Below the pieces are notes generated by a model. That model saw nothing but the letters and a program-made list of their open reading frames with translations. It had not been told where the DNA came from and made no database searches. A program made the translations under genes and the position numbers. From Ruminococcus sp. (GTDB lineage: Bacteria > Bacillota > Clostridia > Oscillospirales > Acutalibacteraceae), in contig JALFTC010000029.1 in assembly GCA_022779485.1 (NCBI GenBank), forward strand, positions 1 through 33,953: 33,953 bases of DNA, in the 5' to 3' direction. This document shows positions 1 to 5,744 of this stretch, piece by piece; the first letter of the stretch is position 1; each line of letters starts with the position of its first letter.

Positions 1-1385
1 TCGGTGATGTTTTTTTGGATAATAATTTAGATAAAATCCGAAAATTTTTCAATATGTTGAATTCTATTGTTGAGGAAAGAAAGGCTTTATTTAGTGGAGG
101 CAACTATTTTCAGTACATAAAGGACAGGAATGTAAAACTTCCGTTAATAGTTGTAGTAATTGATAATTATATTGGTTTCAATGAAAAAACTGAGGGATTA
201 TACGAAGAAGAATTGATTAACATTTCCAGAATAGGTGTCAGTTTTGGTATAAACCTTGTAATTACGGCATCTGGTTTTGGTGTTTCTGAGGTTACAACCC
301 GTATTTCCGATAACATTAGAACAGTAGTTGCTCTTGAAATGAGCGATAACTACAAATATATGGATGTTCTCCGTACAAGTGCAATTTCAGTGTATCCTGA
401 AAAAAACACTAAGGGTAGAGGTTTATGTTTTATTGATGGCAGATTATTGGAATTTCAGACAGCACTTTCATTTAATGAAGATGATTATGTTCGCAATGAT
501 AAAATAAGGGAAATAGCAAATGTTATGCAAACAGTATGGAGTGGAGATACGGCAAGAAATGTACCATACATACCGGATGAACCTAATATTATTGACTTTT
601 GTAAATCAAAGGTATATGAAGATTGCATAGACAAAAAATGGTTAGTCCCTGTTGCATATAGGGATTACGATGCAACTGCTTATTGCATTAATTTAAAAGA
701 TACATATTGCTATCTTATTTCCGGAAAAAGACGAACCGGTAAAACCAATACACTTCAAGTTATAATGAAATCACTCGTTTATGCTAATCGTGGAAAGGTG
801 GTAGTTGTTGAACAAAGCGGTTCAGCATTAAGGTCCGTTACGAAGGAGTGCAATGCTCAATACATAGAGGATATTGATGGTATTGTGGACTTATTTTCCA
901 AAATTACCCAAACATTCAAAGAACGAAACATACTGAAGAACAATTGTATTGACCAGGGTATGTCCTATTCACAAATTTTCGATAAAATGTCCTGCTTTGA
1001 ATCTATATTCATCTTAATTGATAACTTAAACGAATTTTTCAGAGAAATATACTCTCCAACCAAAGGGTCACAAAATTACGGGGAATTTATTGAAAATATA
1101 ATCGAAAAAGGATATTTGCATAATATTTATTTCTTTGGTTGTATGAACAGTGATGATTACTATGATTTATATGAGTATAGGGCATATAAATTGTTTACCG
1201 AGTATAAGCGTGGAGTGCACCTTGGAGGATATTTATCCGAGCAAAAGATATTCGATTTTGACAATCTTTCTTATTTAGAAAGTTCTAAATCTATGAAAAG
1301 AGGAACCGGTATGGCCTCATCAGAGGAGCTAAATGTTGCTGAAAAAATTATTGTCCCCTTTGCTGGAGGTGCTAATATAAAATGA
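1..1385 (+). CDS. essC: EssC/YukBA-type FtsK/SpoIIIE ATPase of the T7SS, 3' part (5' end outside window)
   Basis: This is the C-terminal part of the membrane-anchored ATPase that powers ESX/WXG100 export. The reading frame is open to base 1, so the TTG at 15 is not a real start. The first ~150 residues look like the end of ATPase domain 2, with a Walker-B-like strand (PLIVVVIDNY) near nt 141-170. The last ~230 residues are domain 3, with a P-loop (SGKRRTGKTN) at about nt 720-749 and a Walker-B-like strand (FILIDN) near nt 1009-1026. In EssC/EccC proteins domain 3 is usually the less conserved one and binds substrate signal sequences. The stop overlaps the next ATG by 4 bp (ATGA), so translation is probably coupled to the LytTR regulator. 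The WXG100 and YukD neighbours make the assignment firm; the FHA and TM segments of full EssC would lie upstream. Confidence 0.85.
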   Translation, partial: GDVFLDNNLDKIRKFFNMLNSIVEERKALFSGGNYFQYIKDRNVKLPLIVVVIDNYIGFNEKTEGLYEEELINISRIGVSFGINLVITASGFGVSEVTTRISDNIRTVVALEMSDNYKYMDVLRTSAISVYPEKNTKGRGLCFIDGRLLEFQTALSFNEDDYVRNDKIREIANVMQTVWSGDTARNVPYIPDEPNIIDFCKSKVYEDCIDKKWLVPVAYRDYDATAYCINLKDTYCYLISGKRRTGKTNTLQVIMKSLVYANRGKVVVVEQSGSALRSVTKECNAQYIEDIDGIVDLFSKITQTFKERNILKNNCIDQGMSYSQIFDKMSCFESIFILIDNLNEFFREIYSPTKGSQNYGEFIENIIEKGYLHNIYFFGCMNSDDYYDLYEYRAYKLFTEYKRGVHLGGYLSEQKIFDFDNLSYLESSKSMKRGTGMASSEELNVAEKIIVPFAGGANIK

Positions 1386-2095
1386 TTTCATTGTTGTCTT
1401 ATTCAAGCGTAAAGAATGAATTAAAAATCATTAAAAGTAAGCTTTTTGAAATTATTAGCAGAAATTCGGAGGAAGATTGTGATTATAAGGAATTTATTGA
1501 TGATAAATCAATAAGAATATTCTTGGAAAGTAAACCTGTGGTAGATATTTCTTGCCTTGATGTTACAACCGGTGGCGGTACAGAGATAGCTGAATGTGTT
1601 AGACAAAATAGCAATAACACCTATATTGTACTGATTGCCGATAACTCTGTTTCGCCCACAAAATATATCAAACCGAGTATTATGGCCGGGTCGCTGTTGA
1701 TAAGGCCTTTTGATGCATACAGTGTATACACTGTGTTTTCGGAGGCTGTATCAGCCTATCTAAAATATTTTGACAATGAAGATGGGGAAAACTGTTTTGT
1801 TATTGATAACCGTGATGGCAGGCAGTTGGTTCCGTATAGTCAGATTTTATATTTTGAATCACGAAACAAAAAGATATATCTTGTAACAGATAATCAAGAG
1901 TACTCCTTTTATGATACGCTTGATAATATACAGGAAAAGCTGAATCAAAAATTCATAAGATGCCATCGAAGTTTTATTATTTCAAAAAGCAGAATAGAAA
2001 AAATAGTATTCTCACAAAATTATATTCTCCTTGAGAATAACTACAATGTTCCAATTTCAAGAACCTATAGAAGTGCATTAAAGGAGTTGAAATAG
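1382..2095 (+). CDS. LytTR-family response-regulator-like transcription factor
   Basis: A 237-aa protein of two parts. The N-terminal ~125 residues resemble a CheY-like receiver but are degenerate: an Asp occurs in ISCLDVT, yet the acidic cluster and the order of motifs are poor. The C-terminal ~100 residues are a LytTR DNA-binding domain, with the typical strand pattern (QILYFESRNKKIYLVT, then FIRCHRSFIISKSRIEKI, then VPISRTYRSALKEL). LytTR domains bind two ~9-bp direct repeats spaced by about 12 bp. Such a pair lies at 3028-3057, before the first WXG100 gene. The gene overlaps essC by 4 bp and sits inside the secretion operon, so it probably tunes this locus. No histidine kinase is visible, so a phosphorylation-independent mode is possible. 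Confidence 0.85.
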   Translation: MISLLSYSSVKNELKIIKSKLFEIISRNSEEDCDYKEFIDDKSIRIFLESKPVVDISCLDVTTGGGTEIAECVRQNSNNTYIVLIADNSVSPTKYIKPSIMAGSLLIRPFDAYSVYTVFSEAVSAYLKYFDNEDGENCFVIDNRDGRQLVPYSQILYFESRNKKIYLVTDNQEYSFYDTLDNIQEKLNQKFIRCHRSFIISKSRIEKIVFSQNYILLENNYNVPISRTYRSALKELK

Positions 2096-2099
2096 TAAA

Positions 2100-2768
2100 A
2101 TGAAATTTGAGATTTTCAGCAAGAATGATCTTGCGGTAATGTTGCATTTATGCGGTTATCATAAAATTTGCGGTATTGATTTGGATGGAATAGTAATCAA
2201 GGATAATGTAATGCTAAATGTAGTAAATAATTTGATTAAGAGGAGGATAATGACTACATTTGACGATAAATTTGTTATAATGGATTATTATCGTGAAATG
2301 ATTGATATAATAGGAGAAGCAGACAAATTTTTAATTGTAAAAAACAGATATTTAAAAGATGAATGTTTGTGTTGCTATGTTGGAAAAAGAATACTTGTTT
2401 GTGATCTAATGCCTGTAAGCGATGATAAACTTGGACTTGCCCTTATTGAAAAGGAAGAGTTCCAATATATTATTGATGAATATAAAGGATTAGATAGCGA
2501 GAAAGATATATTTATTAATTCTGAAGAATTATATGATTTTGATAAAATGATGATACAACCCTGCATCTCAAATAATTTTACTATGGAATCTCCAATTGTG
2601 TTTTCTTTAGAAATGTATAATAACAAAGGTAGCAGGTTGGCTGCTTTACTATTAATTGAACACTATCTTTTTTATTATATTTATTACAGTAAAGGAGATA
2701 ACGAGATGAGGTATCCATATGATTATGACAAATTATATGAGTTGCTTGATATACTTGTTGGAGGATAA
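2100..2768 (+). CDS. Uncharacterised T7SS-locus protein (possibly EspG-like chaperone fold)
   Basis: A 222-aa soluble protein with no signal peptide or TM segment; I do not recognise a family by sequence. It starts 4 bp after the regulator gene, with an AAGGAG 13 nt upstream. It lies between a regulator and YukD inside an ESX operon. The order of elements is an N-terminal segment with a hydrophobic 'LAVMLHLCGYHKICGI' start, an 'LIKRRI' element, a long helix with 'YREMIDIIGEADKFLIV', then alternating strands and a C-terminal helix. This is reminiscent of EspG, the actinobacterial cytosolic chaperone of ESX substrates. The resemblance is by eye only and is an inference. A role with the many small helical-hairpin proteins downstream would fit. 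Confidence 0.6.
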   Translation: MKFEIFSKNDLAVMLHLCGYHKICGIDLDGIVIKDNVMLNVVNNLIKRRIMTTFDDKFVIMDYYREMIDIIGEADKFLIVKNRYLKDECLCCYVGKRILVCDLMPVSDDKLGLALIEKEEFQYIIDEYKGLDSEKDIFINSEELYDFDKMMIQPCISNNFTMESPIVFSLEMYNNKGSRLAALLLIEHYLFYYIYYSKGDNEMRYPYDYDKLYELLDILVGG

Positions 2769-2770
2769 GA

Positions 2771-3019
2771 ATGATAATTACAGAAATATTTGTGCCGTCA
2801 TTTGAAAAAAAGTATGAATTTAAATTGAACGAAAATGTTCCCGTTGCAATGGTAATTGATGAATTAGTTTCAATTATCAGTCAGTATGAACGGTGTGAAT
2901 TATTGGGTGAAGGACAGACTTTTGTACTTTTAAGCAGTGATAAAGCACAGATACTTTCAAATGTACTTACCTTGTTTGAAAATGATGTAAAGACAGGAGA
3001 GAATCTGATTTTGATATAA
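2771..3019 (+). CDS. yukD: YukD/EsaB-type ubiquitin-like T7SS protein
   Basis: An 82-aa protein with the length and pattern of the WXG100-associated ubiquitin-fold proteins YukD (Bacillus) and EsaB (Staphylococcus). It has a beta hairpin at the start (IITEIFVPSFEKKYEFKL), a central helix (VAMVIDELVSIISQY) and a final strand (GENLILI). Family members are cytosolic accessory factors needed for normal T7SSb function, and they lack the ubiquitin C-terminal diglycine, as here. The start is set by GGAGG at about 2760-2764, which lies inside the end of the preceding gene; the two genes are 2 bp apart. It is the last gene before the internal promoter that precedes the WXG100 block. Confidence 0.75.
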   Translation: MIITEIFVPSFEKKYEFKLNENVPVAMVIDELVSIISQYERCELLGEGQTFVLLSSDKAQILSNVLTLFENDVKTGENLILI

Positions 3020-3027
3020 AAAGTGAC

Positions 3028-3057
3028 ATTCGTCAGCCAAAACAGGTTATTTGTCAG
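3028..3057 (+). promoter_or_regulatory. Candidate LytTR-type operator (9-bp direct repeat, 12-bp gap)
   Basis: ATTCGTCAG at 3028-3036 recurs as ATTTGTCAG at 3049-3057, 8 of 9 bases identical. The period is 21 bp (two helical turns) and the gap 12 bp. This is the geometry known for LytTR regulators such as AgrA. The second repeat ends 28 bp before an extended -10, just upstream of where a -35 would lie, and no good -35 is present. The match to the AgrA-type consensus itself is only partial. Operator function is inferred. Confidence 0.4.
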
Positions 3058-3082
3058 TTTTTTAATTATTATTTTGATGAAC

Positions 3083-3091
3083 TGCTATAAT
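3083..3091 (+). promoter_or_regulatory. Extended -10 promoter before the WXG100 block
   Basis: TGCTATAAT (extended -10, TATAAT at 3086-3091) lies 51 bp before the WXG100 start codon. The region 17 bp upstream (TAATTA) is a weak -35, which fits a promoter that needs an activator. Transcription from here would give the small substrates a level separate from the upstream machinery genes. Confidence 0.5.
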
Positions 3092-3142
3092 AAAGACATC
3101 CTAAAGGAAAGGATAATAAAAAATCAATTGGAGGTATTTATT

Positions 3143-3442
3143 ATGGCAGAATTTAAAGTAACAACATCAGATTTAAGGGCGAAAGCTACTAAACTCGAGG
3201 AATTAAACGGAAGATTTAAGTCAGCTGTAACAGCTCTGGTGAATTCGGAGATTAAGCTCAACGCTATGTGGGATGGCGAAGCAAACGATGAATTCCACAC
3301 AGCGTTTGAAACCGATAAGGCTAAAATGGAGAAGATTTATAATCTTACCCAGAAATACATTGATGCTCTCAAACAGATTGCGCAAAATTATGATACTGTT
3401 GAGAGAAAAAATATTTGTACAGCAAAAAAGAGATCTTATTAA
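3143..3442 (+). CDS. WXG100 family T7SS protein 1
   Basis: A 99-aa helical-hairpin protein with the WXG turn as W43-D-G45 and a C-terminal YxxxE motif (YDTVE, residues 83-87), the T7SS export signal. The ATG at 3143 is chosen because GGAGG lies at 3130-3134 and it gives the normal WXG100 length; the open frame extends 40 residues upstream with no matching ribosome site. The tail is basic (AKKRSY). It is the first gene after the internal promoter and is followed by a second, similar protein after a 31-bp gap. The two may pair as an EsxA/EsxB-like dimer. Confidence 0.9.
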   Translation: MAEFKVTTSDLRAKATKLEELNGRFKSAVTALVNSEIKLNAMWDGEANDEFHTAFETDKAKMEKIYNLTQKYIDALKQIAQNYDTVERKNICTAKKRSY

Positions 3443-3473
3443 AAAATAATTTTGTTTAAAAGGAGAGTTTATT

Positions 3474-3788
3474 ATGTCAGCAACAATTAAGGTTACATCA
3501 CAACAACTTATTACAACAGCAGATGAATTTGGAAATCAGTCAAAAACAGTAGGCACAATACTTATGGATATGCAGGGACTTACCCAGCAGCTTACAAGTA
3601 TTTGGACGGGAGAAGCATCAACTGCCTTCCACAACAAAATGGTAGGACTTCATAAGGATGTCCAACTACTTAACAGAATGATACAGGAACATGTTAAGGA
3701 TCTAAAGGAAATTGCAAACGAATATGTGACAGTTGAAAGGAATAATAATTCAACAGCTTCAAACCTTGCCTCAGGAATATTAAGTTAA
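3474..3788 (+). CDS. WXG100 family T7SS protein 2
   Basis: A 104-aa WXG100 protein with W44-T-G46 at the hairpin turn and YVTVE (residues 84-88) as the C-terminal YxxxE signal. A strong AAAGGAGAG site lies 7-8 nt before the ATG. It resembles the preceding protein in layout and probably forms a homo- or heterodimer with it for export through the EssC machine. Its stop codon is inside a 14-bp hairpin, so the mRNA of these two genes may end or be stabilised there. That would make them the most abundant products of the cluster. Confidence 0.9.
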   Translation: MSATIKVTSQQLITTADEFGNQSKTVGTILMDMQGLTQQLTSIWTGEASTAFHNKMVGLHKDVQLLNRMIQEHVKDLKEIANEYVTVERNNNSTASNLASGILS

Positions 3789-3817
3789 TATATTGGGGTA
3801 TTTTACCCCAATATATT
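3787..3817 (+). terminator. 14-bp perfect stem-loop after the WXG100 pair
   Basis: AATATATTGGGGTA (3787-3800) pairs perfectly with TACCCCAATATATT (3804-3817) around a 3-nt TTT loop. No long U-tract follows, so it may be a leaky terminator, a processing site or a 3' stabiliser rather than a full stop. The next gene starts 15 bp after the hairpin and has no separate promoter that I can see. Confidence 0.55.
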
Positions 3818-3832
3818 GTTCAGTGAGGGAAT

Positions 3833-4183
3833 ATGAAATTAAACTTAAACGATATTGTTTTGTTTTCTAATGCTTTGAAAACAACCGTAAACAAACTTGA
3901 TAATTGTTTAGAAATACTTGACAAGACAGAAAATAAAATAACAGCAGCCAAAGATACAGAAGATGCCTGTCAGTATATACATAACATAAAGACTAATCTC
4001 TACAAAAATATAGATTTGGCAAAGAACCTCAGAAGGGCGATAGAACATATCTCAAGAGAGTACACCAGGACAGAAAATCTAATTATTGATATGATTGATA
4101 AGGCTGAGTACACCAAAAAAATGAAAATAAAGTTTAGTTCAGAGATAATTTATAACGGAAATCTTTCGTTAAATGTGAGGTGA
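3833..4183 (+). CDS. WXG100-like helical-hairpin protein lacking the WXG turn
   Basis: A 116-aa all-helical protein in the WXG100 gene series. There is no W-x-G at the expected turn; the central part reads DTEDACQYIHNIKTNLYKN. It does keep a C-terminal YxxxE motif (YTRTE, residues 77-81), followed by a 35-residue extension. It may be a diverged substrate or a partner for one of the WXG-bearing neighbours. GTGAGGG lies just before the ATG. It ends 4 bp before the next gene. Confidence 0.75.
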   Translation: MKLNLNDIVLFSNALKTTVNKLDNCLEILDKTENKITAAKDTEDACQYIHNIKTNLYKNIDLAKNLRRAIEHISREYTRTENLIIDMIDKAEYTKKMKIKFSSEIIYNGNLSLNVR

Positions 4184-4187
4184 CATT

Positions 4188-4496
4188 ATGCCGGATAAGT
4201 TAATAGAAGCAAATATCAGCGAATTGTCATCAGACTGTATAAAGCTGGATTTGGAGTTCAAAAAAATTGAAGAATATTTAAAGGATTTGAATTGTTTAAA
4301 TGAAAAATTGTCTCCTCTTTGGGAAGGAGAAGAATATACTTCGTTTTCAGAGGAACTTCAACTTAACTGTATGCTTATTAGGAATATATATAGAACACTT
4401 AAAGAAAATGTAGGTGTTTTGAATTATGCGAAAAATGAGTATATTAGGCTTGAAAAAAAGACTGATGAAATTATTAGAGCAATCAAAGTATATTGA
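4188..4496 (+). CDS. WXG100 family T7SS protein 3
   Basis: A 102-aa protein with W45-E-G47 in the loop between two predicted helices and a C-terminal YIRLE (residues 85-89) fitting the YxxxE export signal. GTGAGGTGAC precedes the ATG, partly inside the previous gene's end. It is more acidic than WXG100 proteins 1 and 2 and has several Cys (C17, C36, C61), unusual for this family. It is probably an alternative exported subunit. Confidence 0.85.
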   Translation: MPDKLIEANISELSSDCIKLDLEFKKIEEYLKDLNCLNEKLSPLWEGEEYTSFSEELQLNCMLIRNIYRTLKENVGVLNYAKNEYIRLEKKTDEIIRAIKVY

Positions 4497-4521
4497 TTTT
4501 TGAGAGGTAGCGTTTATATTT

Positions 4522-4848
4522 ATGATAAGCAAGGGTAATGATTTTATGGTTGATACAGCGGAACTTGTTAGTTTAGCGAATGAAATGAATATTGTTTATA
4601 ACAAAGTCATTGTGAGTCTGGAAAAAATCGACAAGATTATATCCTGTTCTAATTTGTATTGGAATGGTGAATCGGCTGAATTGTTTAGAAACTTTTATAG
4701 AGAAGATACTTCTGAATTGGAGAGAATCAAGTTTTTGACTCAAGAACAGATTGAAAAACTTCAGAAGATTATTGAACAATATGAAGGTGAAGAAAAATCC
4801 GGTATTATGTCAGATACAAAAAAGGAATTTTGGACTAACGGAGCGTAA
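4522..4848 (+). CDS. WXG100 family T7SS protein 4
   Basis: A 108-aa protein with W47-N-G49 and a YEGEE (87-91) YxxxE motif. The start is uncertain. ATG 4522 has a weak GAGAGG about 14 nt upstream. ATG 4546 gives exactly 100 residues, a more usual length, with AAGGG at 4531-4535. The body reads as two amphipathic helices around the WNG turn. After the YxxxE there is a 17-residue tail. It sits 2 bp before the next small gene, so the two are co-translated. Confidence 0.8.
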   Translation: MISKGNDFMVDTAELVSLANEMNIVYNKVIVSLEKIDKIISCSNLYWNGESAELFRNFYREDTSELERIKFLTQEQIEKLQKIIEQYEGEEKSGIMSDTKKEFWTNGA

Positions 4849-4850
4849 AA

Positions 4851-5099
4851 ATGACTAACAGTGAATTGGATTTGTTGAAAACATCAAAGAAAGAACTTGA
4901 AGAAGTTTTTTGTATTTTAGAAAGTTTAGATACGGATTTATATGAGAATATAGAAAAACTGGGTAAATGTTGGGGTAGTTTATCTGCTCCTCAGTATATT
5001 AAAAAATGTCAGGTTCTTGAAGAAAACATAAAAAGTGTGAATTCTATCATAGAAAAAGCTATTGAAGAATTATCTGATACTATTTATAGGAATATTTAA
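4851..5099 (+). CDS. Short WXG100-like protein
   Basis: An 82-aa helical hairpin with W41-G-S43 at the turn (a WxG variant with the Gly moved) and no C-terminal YxxxE; the protein ends DTIYRNI. It is the last and shortest of the six small paralogs. The missing tail suggests it is either carried out by a partner with a signal or stays inside as a regulator. GGAGCG lies just before its start, at the end of the upstream gene. Confidence 0.7.
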   Translation: MTNSELDLLKTSKKELEEVFCILESLDTDLYENIEKLGKCWGSLSAPQYIKKCQVLEENIKSVNSIIEKAIEELSDTIYRNI

Positions 5100-5113
5100 A
5101 AAGAGGACTTGTG

Positions 5114-5614
5114 ATGATTGTTCTATTTTGCGTATCTTTGGCTGTTGCAATTTTAATTATTGCAGCAGCCTTTTTTATAAAATCAAGAAAATCGGTAGAT
5201 TGTGATGTGCATCTCAGGGGTGGTGTAAGCATAGATACCGGACAATATGTAAGTAGCAACGAATATGTCAGTGGTGTACTAAAAAATTGTGATACATCTG
5301 TACTCAGTAGATGCAAATATAAGAAAATTACCATTTTGGACATTTCATCTAATAAGAAAACAACTCTAAATGTTGAATCGGAACCGGTCGTAGGACGAGA
5401 TAGAAAGTGTTGTGGATATGTTATAGAGGATAGGAGAGTGTCAAAGAAACATTGTCAGTTTTTTCTTTATAACAACGAAGTATATATTAGGGATTTGTCC
5501 TCAAAAAACCACACTTATGTAAATAACAAATTGCTGGTAAATCCTGTAAAATGCAACAATGGGGATGTTGTAAAGGTGGGTCCTTTCGAAACTGTTGTAT
5601 ATTTTGGCGGATGA
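5114..5614 (+). CDS. Membrane-anchored FHA domain protein
   Basis: A 166-aa protein with one N-terminal TM helix (residues 2-23), a short linker and a C-terminal FHA phosphothreonine-binding domain. Typical FHA residues are visible: G94-R95, S110, H113 and N137. The usual NG turn reads N132-H133-T134. The start could also be GTG 5111; AAGAGGA at 5100-5106 supports either. EssC proteins of T7SSb carry FHA modules themselves, so a separate membrane FHA protein in this locus suggests a further phospho-dependent assembly or regulatory contact. No Ser/Thr kinase is visible in the window. It is the last gene of the secretion cluster. Confidence 0.85.
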   Translation: MIVLFCVSLAVAILIIAAAFFIKSRKSVDCDVHLRGGVSIDTGQYVSSNEYVSGVLKNCDTSVLSRCKYKKITILDISSNKKTTLNVESEPVVGRDRKCCGYVIEDRRVSKKHCQFFLYNNEVYIRDLSSKNHTYVNNKLLVNPVKCNNGDVVKVGPFETVVYFGG

Positions 5615-5744
5615 ATTATCCCCCATAATTGGTTATACAGAAACCACTAAAATTAGATTAATGAAATGTACCAATCAATAATAGATGATTAAAAGTAGAT
5701 GTGTATTACATCTGTTAAATTTTTTTAAAAAGGACGGTAATATT

